A stretch of DNA of 64,000 bases from Pseudanabaena sp. Salubria-1 (GCA_023336205.1 JALQCR010000007.1:62001-126000); one strand, 5' to 3'. Positions 26,101 through 35,368 are shown, counted from the stretch's first letter. Translations and numbers: made by a program. Notes: generated by a model from the letters alone, not told the origin.

Positions 26101-28393
26101 GGAGTCAATAGATTTTATTGATTCTTCAGCACTGACAGAAATTGTGACTATCGAAGCGGCTCTTACAGATTCAGGAACTCACAACAATATTATTGCGCAA
26201 GAAGAAGCCGAAGATGATTGGACTTTAGCTCTAGAGAAGCTCGAATCTAATCTGGTACAGCCAAATATAAGCAATGGTATTGATTCTAGAACCGATGGAT
26301 CTGAATCATCAGAGTTGTCGGCGGATGAATTTTTTGCTTCTTTAGAATATGACAAATTAGATGGTTTCACTAGTACAATCAAAAAAGATACCCTACCAAA
26401 ACCTTCAGACGAAGCATTGATGGAGGTGATTGCCGATTTCATCGATTTAGAAGAGGATATCCCTAAAGATGCAGAAGAGGATCTATTGCTCAATGAGTTC
26501 GCAGATACTCAGAGTGCTCCTCCCAGTAATATTGCCGATAATGAGTGGGAAAACTTTCTAGACTCATTCAACTTTAATGAGCCATTACTTGATGATATGC
26601 GTGAGCAGCTTGGGCTTTCATCAGTAGCGCCAATTAGTGACACCAGCGAAAATGTCTTAGATATTGACTCACTGGTATTGGAATCGCGCAGCATGTCTTT
26701 GATTCCTGCTCCACCTGAAAAAGAAGTTTATAGCCTTTATGACACTTGGGTTTTAGGTATTGATTTTGGTAGTACAGCCATAAGGGCAAGCTTACTTAAT
26801 GCCGATACTGGTCGCGTATATTCTCTATATCTGAATGATACTGATGAAATGCCATGCAAAATTGTTTGGCAGACAGATCAAAGCTTAGATGATCCGATCG
26901 CTAAAGATATTCGGACGATCTCAAAGCGATCGCAGAATGCTGAATTAGAAGAGGGCGAAGTTGTCCTTGTCCATTTCAAGCAATTTCTCAAACTTGGCTT
27001 ACCCTATCGAGGTGTAAGTACTTGGCAGCCAATCATCCAATGGGCTGATCCCTGTCAGGTAAGTTTGCGATGGTTAATAGCGGCGCTTAAAAATCTACTG
27101 GAGCAAATCCAAACTAGAGCTAATCATCCTAAGCTTCCTGATGTTGGTTTGATTTTGTTGAAGCTCAGTGGCGTTGTTTTTGGATATCCTGCCAACTGGT
27201 CTGATACTTATATTCTCAATATCCGTGAAGCAATCCTTAAAGCGGGATTAGTTAGTCAAGCGGAGCAGGTGATGGCAGTCGATCAAGCGATCGCTCCCGT
27301 ATTGTCTTTGCTTCACGATCAAAAGATTTCTCCAGAAGTTACGCTTTTAGTTGATGCAGGTGCAATTACGACTAGCCTCTGTCTGATGAAGGGACTTAGT
27401 CAGACTAAAGATCGATCTAAGCTACATATTCGCAGCCTTGACTATGCGGGGATTAGTATCAGTCAAGATATTGTCGTGCAATTGTTCTATCCCCATTGGC
27501 GATTAATTACCAATCCTAACCGTCATCTCTGCAATTTGGATCATCTCAGCTTGCCAGAAATAGGTGCTTCTGCTCCGCAGCAAAGAATTCTCCTTCAGCA
27601 ATATTTGTTAAGCTCTGATCTTGGGCAACAAATGTTGGAGTTAGCCGATCTCGTCAAAGTCACATTCGGGAGAGATGTTGGTGTCGATAGTTGGAATGAG
27701 GAACTAATGGGACAACCAATTGTTGTTCTGCGCCGTGAGCTAGAAAACCTTATTTTGCAACCATTTACCCAACGGCTCAATCGCGAGCTAAATTCTATTC
27801 TCAGTAATGCAGGAGTGCTTGGGGAAGATGTACATCAAGTTTTGCTGTTAGGTAGTACTATGCATATTCCCTTGCTATCACGTTGGCTATCCCAAAAACT
27901 ACCCAATGCGAAGATTGACCCATTAGCTACTTCGGCGTTAGCAAACGGGTTAGCTGTATCGCCGCTTTATCCAAATTTGCAAGATGTTGCACGACAGCAA
28001 TATTCTGATTACTTTCTTTTGCAAGAGATTTGCCGTCTTAACCTCACTCAATCGGTTAATCCTAATCAACTACTTCAGCAATTACAAATGCGCGGGATTA
28101 ATATCAAAACTTGCCGCGATCGCATTTTGAGCATCCTGCAAGGTGATTTGCCAGAGGGCTTATTTCCTTGGCAGGAGCCAGAGCACTCAGTGGTTTTAGA
28201 AGATCCGACGCTTAGCAGTGACTTATTTGCTGGTCGATTGTTTGAGTTGGAAACTGATGGTACATATCAGCCCAATGTGACTAAATTCCAACAGTTGCGT
28301 GTTTATTTACAAGCGATTATTGGCAATATGAGTCAAACGCTAAATGAGCCTCTCGTTTTTCCTGAGATCAAAACCTTGGCGATCGCCAAGTAA
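23147..28393 (+). CDS. Giant protein: coiled coil, long acidic disordered region and C-terminal Hsp70/actin-like ATPase
   Basis: The product has 1748 residues. Residues 1-120 are soluble and charged. About 150-400 is Gln-rich coiled coil (QQAIQQTLQQVVKESVQQSV, QQTMQQTMEGTVADRVNQTV). About 400-1190 is strongly acidic and probably disordered, with scattered WL/WE motifs (DPELLQWLEES, EDLLSWLGNEA, EWENFLDSFNF). From about 1200 an ASKHA fold appears: phosphate-1 LGIDFGSTAIRASL, phosphate-2 VTLLVDAGAITTSL near 1397, and adenosine motif VLLLGSTMHIPLLSRWL near 1565. A 150-residue helical tail follows. Canonical Hsp70s have the ATPase at the N-terminus; here it is last and there is no recognisable substrate-binding domain. 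Function is unknown. It is monocistronic with its own terminator. Confidence 0.85.
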   Translation: MSKVVISNLIDQINTLLSRPVGSVSRKPSPDMMHQREQLKQLRSHLEGLSDDSHLNDLEQQYQALVTRLQAKDKPHNDLVNHLDSEQSNQNDSKTAEFKTDLFKTDKLEALPPLLVSPVVSNLFGAESYLTKETSTMTNGTPEPNSTFVNDRMIASLQQAIQQTLQQVVKESVQQSVQEVVNQTLAVERALMVGEISASLNKIVESQQRAQISQELITLNQQKQKLNAEISQLESDRVAWMKQFQEFQTTQQEAIDRSLSSVNKYVRDQISDSLQQTMQQTMEGTVADRVNQTVAQSLQDNLANISSIPSPFTEPPQTEFANKVQEQTDRFLLHLDEMFSTTFRSLEQEIQGYQTSIAAKLNNMETLEQKGEALISSLVDRISQQTVQQPQNSAEISPSAINILPELPDDIPIRYLETFTEPADEELINALLAGNKFGEADEVDPIATSTIEAELLEVVTKDDENTSDDLDIILSVDEDSPVEEPIVEIQADPLIDLAGFGTSIILDPQSAIAARELNPDFDLEAATQIVERFDAPRTRMQENEEEGNNFDVLALNFPVEEVVSESGELIDDPELLQWLEESNNRPISTTNIADVSPDEDLLSWLGNEAIDMAKLPTQREDQALMLNSSVSELEAFNTSQIPPIASVDITLDTNSDNPDSIESKIEQFLNNSNNDQADDSDESLILLTSKNVNDSVFPEWEDSLVDDLNFDLERLDAGVGADPQIAANLDQFIRNTPYALTNWETEESQAYPTIIEVSAQESNGKNVSQPELEELEVPPIIENPNALFIDRFAESFTESKDLSEINADIADLQLSPFTTESSDIPEIFDNPDSLFDIKTEDQISEIQVAPSADLLSNSVTSNADDMDAIFAEVIAENAAKYSPIAPFTTNDELDELFVPLAPSNQGSIISANPNLDDESELDTLLFGFDPATELEESDTVMQTITKGDSEGIDVGAKMYEPLAFSETTESIEEQLDTIMQGFAQEESIDFIDSSALTEIVTIEAALTDSGTHNNIIAQEEAEDDWTLALEKLESNLVQPNISNGIDSRTDGSESSELSADEFFASLEYDKLDGFTSTIKKDTLPKPSDEALMEVIADFIDLEEDIPKDAEEDLLLNEFADTQSAPPSNIADNEWENFLDSFNFNEPLLDDMREQLGLSSVAPISDTSENVLDIDSLVLESRSMSLIPAPPEKEVYSLYDTWVLGIDFGSTAIRASLLNADTGRVYSLYLNDTDEMPCKIVWQTDQSLDDPIAKDIRTISKRSQNAELEEGEVVLVHFKQFLKLGLPYRGVSTWQPIIQWADPCQVSLRWLIAALKNLLEQIQTRANHPKLPDVGLILLKLSGVVFGYPANWSDTYILNIREAILKAGLVSQAEQVMAVDQAIAPVLSLLHDQKISPEVTLLVDAGAITTSLCLMKGLSQTKDRSKLHIRSLDYAGISISQDIVVQLFYPHWRLITNPNRHLCNLDHLSLPEIGASAPQQRILLQQYLLSSDLGQQMLELADLVKVTFGRDVGVDSWNEELMGQPIVVLRRELENLILQPFTQRLNRELNSILSNAGVLGEDVHQVLLLGSTMHIPLLSRWLSQKLPNAKIDPLATSALANGLAVSPLYPNLQDVARQQYSDYFLLQEICRLNLTQSVNPNQLLQQLQMRGINIKTCRDRILSILQGDLPEGLFPWQEPEHSVVLEDPTLSSDLFAGRLFELETDGTYQPNVTKFQQLRVYLQAIIGNMSQTLNEPLVFPEIKTLAIAK

Positions 28394-28432
28394 AGATGAA
28401 AGGCAGTGCTTCGCACTGCCTTTCATCTTTTT
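28392..28432 (+). terminator. Terminator of the giant ATPase gene
   Basis: The long stem AAAGATGAAAGGCAGTGC pairs with its complement around a TTC loop, and TTTTTAG follows. It starts at the stop codon. Confidence 0.92.
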
Positions 28433-28507
28433 AGTTTAAAGAATCGCGATCACAAAGCGCTGTAAAATATTAATTCTTGCTGTGATTTTGGGAAATTTGA
28501 AGAGCTT

Positions 28508-29293
28508 ATGCTAGCGAAACGCATTTTGCCTTGTCTAGATGTAAAAGCAGGTCGAGTCGTCAAAGGGATCAACTTTGTCGATCTTAAGGATGCAGGAGAT
28601 CCTGTGGAACTAGCGCAGGCTTATAACCTCGCAGGAGCCGATGAACTGGTATTTCTAGATATCACAGCCACCCACGAAGATCGCGGTATTATTTTGGATG
28701 TTGTCTATCGCACTGCTGAGCAAGTATTTATTCCACTCACAGTAGGCGGCGGTGTGCGAAATCTTGACAATATTCGGGAGCTTTTACGAGCAGGTGCGGA
28801 TAAGGTGAGCATGAATTCAGCAGCAGTAAATGATCCAGCTTTAATTAATCGCAGTAGCGATCGCTTTGGTAATCAGTGCATTGTTGTGGCGATCGATGCC
28901 AGACGGAGGAATGATCCTAATAATCTCGGTTGGGATGTGTATGTACGGGGTGGGCGCGAAAATACAGGTATTGATGCGCTCTGGTGGGCGCAAGAAGTCG
29001 TCAAGCGTGGCGCTGGTGAAATTTTACTTACTAGCATGGATGCTGATGGGACAAAGGCAGGTTATGATCTGGAGCTAACTCGTCAAGTCGCAGATTTAGT
29101 GGAAGTTCCTGTAATAGCTTCAGGTGGTGCTGGTAATTGTGAACATATTCTGCAAGCAGTGACCGAAGGTAGAGCTGAAGCGGCTTTACTGGCTTCGTTA
29201 CTTCATTATGGAGAACTAACGATCTCCGAGATTAAAGATTATCTAAGTACGAACCAAATTCCTGTGCGATCGCTGCATCCTTCCCGCCTTTAG
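28508..29293 (+). CDS. hisF: Imidazole glycerol phosphate synthase, cyclase subunit
   Basis: The product has 261 residues, a complete (beta/alpha)8 HisF. The catalytic Asp11 lies in [16 protein letters not shown] and the second Asp in [11 protein letters not shown]. Phosphate-binding glycines are in LTVGGGVRN and VIASGGAGN. With HisH it converts PRFAR plus ammonia to IGP and AICAR in histidine and purine metabolism. It stands alone, as cyanobacterial his genes usually do. Confidence 0.98.
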   Translation: MLAKRILPCLDVKAGRVVKGINFVDLKDAGDPVELAQAYNLAGADELVFLDITATHEDRGIILDVVYRTAEQVFIPLTVGGGVRNLDNIRELLRAGADKVSMNSAAVNDPALINRSSDRFGNQCIVVAIDARRRNDPNNLGWDVYVRGGRENTGIDALWWAQEVVKRGAGEILLTSMDADGTKAGYDLELTRQVADLVEVPVIASGGAGNCEHILQAVTEGRAEAALLASLLHYGELTISEIKDYLSTNQIPVRSLHPSRL

Positions 29294-29297
29294 ATTC

Positions 29298-29341
29298 CAG
29301 TTTATTTGTGGCGCGGCTTTGCCGCGTCACAAATAAACTGG
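29298..29341 (+). terminator. hisF terminator-like hairpin
   Basis: CCAGTTTATTTGTG-GCGCGGC pairs with the complementary arm (to 29341) around TTT. It overlaps the ORF that nominally begins at 29308, which argues for a later start of the next gene. Confidence 0.8.
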
Positions 29342-29370
29342 TTCTTGATTTCAAGAGAGACAAAATTTTT

Positions 29371-30089
29371 ATGGTCAGAAATTCTTCTATGGCAAAACTA
29401 GAGAGCAAACTAGATCAACCCGATGATTGGCTATATGATCGCTCAGTTTTAGGGTGGGTGCTCAATCCGACTCTTAGTAAACAGTTACCATTTCTGTACC
29501 GTATCTTCAGTTTGTACTGTAAGCTGTATTTTGGTCTCACAGGCAAAAGCTATCTCAAAGGCGGGAGAGAATTATTTAGGTTTCTCTCAAATATTTTTTA
29601 TCGACTTTCGCCAGATCAATATTTAGAACTAAAGCTAGCTGGCTATCAAGTATTTCTCAATCCAACAGATATGCGTCTCTTTCAAGTAGTGAATGAGCTA
29701 GCTAGTGGAGATACCGATACGCGAGTTTTATCTCAATTACTTTCTGAAGGTGATACTTTTCTGGATATTGGCGCAAATCATGGGAGCTTTGCGATCGTGG
29801 CGAGCAAGATGGTTGGAGCGAATGGCTTTGTACTTGCTGTTGAGCCTCAGCCCCGCTTAGCTAAGGCTTTAGAAAAATCTTTGACGGCTAATGCGCTCTG
29901 TAAATACCAGATTTATAATCTCGCCGTTGGCGATACTGATGGAGAAATAGAATTATTAATGCCAATTGGGACATCTGGTTCAGCGGGAGTATTTCCTGAA
30001 CATTCGGCAACTCATCAGTTCAATGCGATTAAGGTTCCAATTAGGCGGTTTGATGACTTAGTAGACTGGCAAAAGTTTACTGGCAAAGC
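29371..30089 (+). pseudogene. FkbM-family methyltransferase, 3' end lost at an IS30 junction
   Basis: About 240 residues remain. Motif I of a Rossmann methyltransferase is clear (DTFLDIGANHGSFAIVASKM), followed by VLAVEPQPRLAKALEKSL and NLAVGDTDGEIELLMP, typical of FkbM O-methyltransferases. The reading stops inside the IS30 terminus (APIQG). The usual FkbM continuation (a KIDVEG-type motif) is found neither before nor after the IS, so the C-terminal part has been deleted. I start at 29371 because the hisF terminator occupies the upstream ORF start. Confidence 0.8.
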
Positions 30090-31176
30090 GCCAATTCAAG
30101 GATGAAATGCAACGGGTTCTGATGAAGCAAAGAATACTTCGTAAGGAGTACGATAGTCAAGTGATTTTCTGGGTCTGTGATTGATCAAATTCACTGCCTT
30201 CTGAAAGTCCTCTTCTTTCACGATTTTAAAGTTTGTACTTTTGGGATAGAACTCTCTAATTAATCCATTGGTGTGTTCATTCAATCCACGTTCCCATGAA
30301 TGATATGGATTCGCAAAGAAGGTCTCTAGTTTCAATCTTTCAGATAGCTTCTCATGCCCACAGAATTCTCTTCCATTATCAAAGGTCATTGTCTTTCGAG
30401 ATGTTGATTCTATAGGCTCAAATAGATTGAATGTCACTCTGTTTATCTCATCCATCGTCTTGTTCTTAGCTAGTCCAGCAAGTAAATACTTCGATGCTTT
30501 ATCAACATGCGTAACTACGATACCTGTGTGGTTGCACCCGATTACCGTATCACTTTCCCAATGTCCAATCTCTGTTTTTAAATCTGCAATCTTCGGTCGA
30601 TTCTCTATCCCTACCCTATTGGGAATGCCACCTCGCTTCTGATGGCGACCTTTGCGCCTTCGTTGCTTTTGCTTCTGCCTCAGATATTGTTGATATATTC
30701 CCATCTCTTGATGGTTTGCATAGATCATCAGATAAATCGTCTCATAGCTGATTTTACCTAGCCCCTCCCTTTCCATTCTCCCTGCTAGTTGCTCTGGGCT
30801 GTGGTGTTGCTCTAACCGTTGTTTGACTTCGGCGATCGTCTCAGCACTGATGCTCTGAAATCTTACCTTTGCTTGTTTCCGTCTTGCTTTCATCAGGGCA
30901 ACCGCAGTATCTGGCAAATAGCCAATCTGTCGCTCGTCTGTATTGCGCGATAACTCTCTTGAAATCGTACTTTTGTTTCGCTTCAAGCGACGACCTATCT
31001 CTGATACAGATAATTGCTCAATTACTCTTAGTTTATACAGTTCACTTCTTTCTGTGGTGGTAAGATGGACAAAGCTCATGAGGGTATCCTAATTATTGTG
31101 ATTAATATCAGAATATCCTTATGAGTCCCTTTACGCAAAGATCTCTAGGTGTTGCATTTCATCCTTGAATTGGCGC
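30088..31176 (-). mobile_element. IS30-family insertion sequence
   Basis: A 26-bp inverted repeat, GCGCCAATTCAAGGATGAAA and six further bases, lies at 30088-30113 and reappears as its complement at 31151-31176. The outermost bases may belong to the flanks. No reliable target duplication separates them. Both flanking genes are truncated at the element. Confidence 0.9.
30096..31079 (-). CDS. IS30-family transposase
   Basis: The product has 327 residues. The N-terminal helix-turn-helix is SVSEIGRRLKRNKSTISREL. The DDE core has Asp in IGHWESDTVIG, Asp in KTMTFDNGREF and Glu in YHSWERGLNEHTNGLIREF, all IS30 signatures. The C-terminus overlaps the terminal inverted repeat, as is common in this family. 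It looks intact. Confidence 0.95.
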   Translation of the reverse strand: MSFVHLTTTERSELYKLRVIEQLSVSEIGRRLKRNKSTISRELSRNTDERQIGYLPDTAVALMKARRKQAKVRFQSISAETIAEVKQRLEQHHSPEQLAGRMEREGLGKISYETIYLMIYANHQEMGIYQQYLRQKQKQRRRKGRHQKRGGIPNRVGIENRPKIADLKTEIGHWESDTVIGCNHTGIVVTHVDKASKYLLAGLAKNKTMDEINRVTFNLFEPIESTSRKTMTFDNGREFCGHEKLSERLKLETFFANPYHSWERGLNEHTNGLIREFYPKSTNFKIVKEEDFQKAVNLINHRPRKSLDYRTPYEVFFASSEPVAFHP

Positions 31177-31251
31177 AATCAGCTTTTCCAAACTATACCT
31201 ATCATCAATAGTCTTACCAACACATGCTTCCCAGAAATTTTTATTTTGCAT
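31174..31251 (-). pseudogene. N-terminal stub, possibly a Ser/Thr kinase-like protein, cut off by IS30
   Basis: From ATG at 31251 the minus strand reads MQNKNFWEACVGKTIDDRYS then LEKLI and enters the IS30 end. DDRYSLEKLI resembles the segment just before the Gly-rich loop of cyanobacterial eukaryote-type protein kinases. Only 25 residues survive, so the assignment is weak. The point is that coding sequence on this side is also truncated. Confidence 0.45.
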
Positions 31252-31538
31252 AAATACGAAAGTTTTTTACCCAATTTCTTATTTTAAATATTTTAGCTGG
31301 AAATCATATTGTAAATGGTTTACTCTAGCTTTTAGGCTTATTATTGATGTCGCTAAGCAACGCGCCGCCGTTGTCTTCAATGCTGAAATTACTATGCTCT
31401 ATTGGCAAATGTAAGATCGTTAGAGGTGAAAATAGCAATCTCTCTCAAGCAATTTGCATAAAAGGACTAGACCCAGAATTCTTATGGCAGAATTAGCACA
31501 AGCATACTCAGTCTCAGAACTAAAAAATAATTAAAAAT
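31252..31538. other. AT-rich intergenic remnant region
   Basis: Nothing is clearly functional. A short frame at 31484 (MAELAQAYSVSELKNN, then stop) has no support beyond an in-frame ATG. The region probably contains the promoter of the kinase-like stub. Confidence 0.35.
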
Positions 31539-31649
31539 ATGGCTGAAACAGTTGTTTTGCAGATACCAGAAGCATTGTATCAACGTTTAGCGATCGCCGC
31601 AGGAGCAACACAGCGATCGCTATCAAACTTCTACTTCTGCAATCTTGCG
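31539..31649 (+). pseudogene. Fragment of a small antitoxin-like/ribbon-helix-helix-type cyanobacterial protein
   Basis: MAETVVLQIPEALYQRLAIA opens a well-known type of small cyanobacterial protein that usually precedes a helical region of 40-60 more residues. Here it breaks off at a GCGATCGC palindrome and ends after 36 residues. The end overlaps the 3' end of the opposite-strand gene, so it looks like a deletion remnant. Confidence 0.5.
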
Positions 31650-32264
31650 TAAAACTCGCCATGCCACCTCTAACTCACCCTGATTAACCAGAGGAGACAA
31701 AACCTGAGACATTCCATATTGCTTACCCTCTAGCTTCACAAACACAATATCATCACCATTAGTTAACATCGCAAAAGTAGGGTGATTCCCTGCGGGATGC
31801 GTACCGCCGCCATTGGGACTAGCCATCAAATAAGCAAGAGTTTGCGGCAAAGCAGACCAAACCGAAAGCATTGTTTTCTTCGATTCTAAAACGATGATCC
31901 AAAAGCGATCGCGCAATACCAACACATCAATGCGTCCCTGTAGAGTTTCTTCACTATCCGATATCTTGATCAGCACAGACTCTTCCGCTTTGAGAAGGAA
32001 AGGAGGATCATATAAACCAGTAATCGTCAGTAATGGAGAAACCAGCAACAACATCACCGTACTTTCTAGCAAATGTCCACCAGAGCGATGATAAATATAA
32101 CGCCGCCAGAGAACTTCTAGACTAGCGCGATCGCTAGAATTCATTTCAGGAAGCTCGTCATACCATTCTGTAAAAAAATCCTTCAATTCACTACGACTCA
32201 AGCCAAATTTTTGTTCTGCTTCAACGATTGTTGTGACAGCCTCAGTAACAGCTAGTGTTTGCAT
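31623..32264 (-). CDS. PD-(D/E)XK protein related to type I restriction subunit R N-terminus
   Basis: A stand-alone protein of 213 residues. A nuclease-like core is visible: LQGRIDVLVLRDRFWIIVLE then SKK, with Asp and the E-x-K pair of PD-(D/E)XK folds, and Glu in HLLESTVMLLL. Similar short proteins annotated as HsdR-N-like are common in cyanobacteria without partner HsdM/S genes. None is seen here. The role is therefore uncertain: an orphan nuclease domain or a relic. It starts at ATG 32264. Confidence 0.7.
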   Translation of the reverse strand: MQTLAVTEAVTTIVEAEQKFGLSRSELKDFFTEWYDELPEMNSSDRASLEVLWRRYIYHRSGGHLLESTVMLLLVSPLLTITGLYDPPFLLKAEESVLIKISDSEETLQGRIDVLVLRDRFWIIVLESKKTMLSVWSALPQTLAYLMASPNGGGTHPAGNHPTFAMLTNGDDIVFVKLEGKQYGMSQVLSPLVNQGELEVAWRVLRKIAEVEV

Positions 32265-32517
32265 AGTGAATACCTTGAGTTAGTACTCAGTCTCAAAATC
32301 AACTTTGCTTAGATTTTAGAATAAAATTGGTTTAACCTGTCGAGTGCTACCACCTAAAGAATTGCTTCAAGCAAAATTACAAGAAGCGATCGGCTCCGCC
32401 CGTCGCCGTTTACCTTCATCAGAACAGGATTGAGCTATATTCTTGCGCGATCGCCTTTAAGCAACTTGACTAAAAGTACTAAAATCAGATTAGATCGCCA
32501 AACTAAACTAAAGCTCC

Positions 32518-35181
32518 ATGACCAATGCCAACCTGCCCCGCCGTGAAAGTTTAGTCAATCGCTTGATTTTTGGGCTGACCACAAGTATCTCGCTGCTAGC
32601 CACAGCAACATTGATCTTGTTGCTGCATATCCAACAAGGCACACCCGAATTAGAAGCCTTCACCACATGGCTAGCGATCGTTATTTTCTCTGCGGGTTTA
32701 GGTTCGGGGCTATTTGTCGCCATTTCCATTATTCGGAGTATTCAACCACCGCTATCAGAGCTAGCAGAAACAGCCGAAGAACTATCTACAGGCAACTTGT
32801 CCGCGCGATCGCAATTAAATCGATCCGATGAAATTGGCGAATTTGCCAAAGTATTTAATCGCATGGCGGCGCATCTAGAAACCAAAACCGCCACCTTAGA
32901 AGCCCGTGACATTCAATTTGCGCTGCAATCCCTCGATCGCGTTTTAGTCAACACCACTGATCAATACAAATTAATAAAGGCAAGTTTAGAAGAAATTTGT
33001 AAACTTTCAGGCGCACAACTCGGTAGCATTTACCTTTGGGAAATTCCGACCTCACGTCCTGAAGGATGTCTCATATTAGCTGCCGAATGGGGCTATAAAA
33101 CTAGCCAAGCATTAGCAGAAATCACCCTTGGTGAAGGGATTATTGGTCAAGCAGGACAACTACAAGAAGCGATTATTTGGGAAGGCGATCGCCTCAAAGG
33201 GCAGACTCTGGTTTATCGAACACCCGTGGGTGATTTATTGCCTCAGAGTCTTTCGGCATATCCGCTGATGCTTAGGAGCAGTCTTGTAGGCGTGCTATTT
33301 TTGGCAAGTCTCACACCGATGTCCGATCGAGGGCGCAACATTCTCCAATCCATTGGTCGTCGTCTTGCCACCGCAATTAGCAATGCTCAGAGTATTGAAA
33401 CGATCGCCCGTCAGCGAGAGGAACTAACTACTGTATTCGAGCAGCTTGCTGATGGCGTATTACTTAGCGATCCCGCAGGACGCATTCTCAAAATCAACTC
33501 CGCAGGACGCAAAATTCTCAGCTTTAATGCTTTAAATGCAGGTATCGCCGCTTCACCTGTAATTGCGAAATCAATGGAAGAGATTGTTAAACAATTTGAC
33601 ATCAGACATCAGGATGGCGAACCTGTAGACTTAGCAAATCTGGTAGTTTTTCGCGCCATGTCCACTGGGGAAGTCGTAGAAGATCAAGTAGTTTTACGTC
33701 CACCTGAAGGGAATGAAATCATTCTCAGTACTAAGGCTGCACCACTAGTTGGCACTGAATCAGAGCTAATTGGTAGTGTGATGATTTTGCGCGATGTTAC
33801 GGAGCAGCGTTATCGCGATAAGGTGCTGCAAGAGACAAATAAAATCATGATCGAGCAGCAAAAGCGGATGAGTATTTTGCAACGGCTTACCAACTTAATT
33901 AACCAACAGTTGCAAGATCTTGATGTCCTTTTGGAATCAGTGGTGGAAGCGACTTGTGATGCAATCATGTGGGCAGAGATATGTGTGATTGCCCTGTACA
34001 ATCCTAAAGAAAATCGACTAACGCTATCAGCGACAAAAGGCTTGCCAGAGGATTTCCCTCTGCAAGAATCCTTTGATTTGGATGCCCAAAATCTGATAGC
34101 ACAGGTATTTAAAGAAGGAATCCCTGTCGAAATTAAGGCTGGCGAATCACATCTCATTGAAGATTTACCTGTTAAAAGTGCTTTATGTGTGCCCATCGAG
34201 TCTAGTCGCTCTGGACGTTTGGGCGTATTAGCGATCGGACATGCCCAGTTAGAGAGAGCTAGCTCTCGCGAAGATTTGAATCTATTAGCTTCTTTTGGAG
34301 TGCAAGCTGCGATCGCGATCGGTAATGCTCAGCTAATCAACCAAATTGAAGCTCAAAATGCTCAATTATTGGAGGCAACTCAACTTAAGAGTCAGTTCTT
34401 GGCAAATATGAGTCATGAACTACGCACACCGATGAATGCGATTATTGGTTTTTCTCAAGTACTATTACGCCAACGACGCGATGCCCTCTCATCAAGCCAA
34501 GTTGATATGGTAGAACGCATACTTCGTAATGGCAAAAATCTACTGGATTTGATTAACGATATTCTCGACCTATCAAAAATTGAAGCAGGCAAAATGGAAG
34601 CTCATCCAGAAATCTTTAATCTTGATGAATTAATTCACCATACCTGCGAAAGTCTGCAACCCCTAGCGAGTGTCAAATCTCTCAATTTTGTATTTGAAAA
34701 TCATATTGGCACTTGTGCAATTTATCATGACTCGATTCGGATTAAGCAGGTGATTACCAACTTAGTTTCTAATGCGATTAAATTCACTGACAGTGGTGAA
34801 GTCTGTGTGGAGCTAACATATGCGGAAATACCAAATACAGGGCTAGACATGTCTGCATCTGAGATAACTACAGATCCCAATGATCCATCTAGCGAAGAAG
34901 TACAAATTTCTCCTTTCGCAACATCAAATATTCTCATCTCTGTACGCGATACAGGCATCGGTATTGAGCCTGAGTTCCAGCGCACAATTTTTGAACAATT
35001 CCGTCAAGTCGATCAATCCTCAACACGCAAACATGGTGGAACAGGGCTAGGTTTAGCAATTACCGAGCAGCTTGTTTTGTTGATGGGCGGCACAATTTCC
35101 GTAGAAAGTGTAGTCAATCAAGGCTCGACATTTACAGTCGAATTACCTCCACGATTAAAAGGAACAGGAATTACACAGTAA
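32518..35181 (+). CDS. Membrane-bound sensor histidine kinase (HAMP-GAF-PAS-GAF-HisKA-HATPase)
   Basis: The product has 887 residues. Two membrane segments lie near residues 17-38 and 48-70 with almost no periplasmic loop. A HAMP domain follows (PPLSELAETAEELSTGNLSA). Then come a GAF domain (about 140-290), a PAS domain (DGVLLSDPAGRILKINSAGR), a second GAF (about 460-620), HisKA with the phospho-His near 634 (FLANMSHELRTPMNAIIGFS), and HATPase_c with N, G1 and G2 boxes (NLVSNAIKF, DTGIGIEPEF, GGTGLGLAI). There is no receiver domain and no adjacent response regulator. The signal is probably intracellular, since the outer loop is minimal. Confidence 0.93.
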   Translation: MTNANLPRRESLVNRLIFGLTTSISLLATATLILLLHIQQGTPELEAFTTWLAIVIFSAGLGSGLFVAISIIRSIQPPLSELAETAEELSTGNLSARSQLNRSDEIGEFAKVFNRMAAHLETKTATLEARDIQFALQSLDRVLVNTTDQYKLIKASLEEICKLSGAQLGSIYLWEIPTSRPEGCLILAAEWGYKTSQALAEITLGEGIIGQAGQLQEAIIWEGDRLKGQTLVYRTPVGDLLPQSLSAYPLMLRSSLVGVLFLASLTPMSDRGRNILQSIGRRLATAISNAQSIETIARQREELTTVFEQLADGVLLSDPAGRILKINSAGRKILSFNALNAGIAASPVIAKSMEEIVKQFDIRHQDGEPVDLANLVVFRAMSTGEVVEDQVVLRPPEGNEIILSTKAAPLVGTESELIGSVMILRDVTEQRYRDKVLQETNKIMIEQQKRMSILQRLTNLINQQLQDLDVLLESVVEATCDAIMWAEICVIALYNPKENRLTLSATKGLPEDFPLQESFDLDAQNLIAQVFKEGIPVEIKAGESHLIEDLPVKSALCVPIESSRSGRLGVLAIGHAQLERASSREDLNLLASFGVQAAIAIGNAQLINQIEAQNAQLLEATQLKSQFLANMSHELRTPMNAIIGFSQVLLRQRRDALSSSQVDMVERILRNGKNLLDLINDILDLSKIEAGKMEAHPEIFNLDELIHHTCESLQPLASVKSLNFVFENHIGTCAIYHDSIRIKQVITNLVSNAIKFTDSGEVCVELTYAEIPNTGLDMSASEITTDPNDPSSEEVQISPFATSNILISVRDTGIGIEPEFQRTIFEQFRQVDQSSTRKHGGTGLGLAITEQLVLLMGGTISVESVVNQGSTFTVELPPRLKGTGITQ

Positions 35182-35212
35182 AAACCAAGGCAATTCATTA
35201 TTGATTCATAAA

Positions 35213-35257
35213 CAGTTCATAGTTCACTCATTATCAGTTCATAGTTCACTTATTATC
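35213..35257 (+). repeat. Short tandem direct repeat upstream of the GDT1 gene
   Basis: Two copies of CAGTTCATAGTTCACT-(C/T)-ATTAT stand in tandem. A third partial match (ATTCATTATTGATTCATAA) lies just before. The meaning is unknown; it may be part of the promoter region of the next gene. Confidence 0.6.
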
Positions 35258-35368
35258 TATAATGTAGCTACAGAAAGGCTTACATGGCTTTTTATTAGCT
35301 CTCAAACACATAAAAATTCTCTCTATATGATTTACAATAGAATCTAAATAGTATAGAGAATTAAGAGA

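Noticed and set aside
32341..32434. Short frame reading LPPKELLQAKLQEAIGSARR before the histidine kinase
   Set aside because: It could be a remnant of a small gene, but it has no start context and no identifiable family, so I did not list it as a feature.
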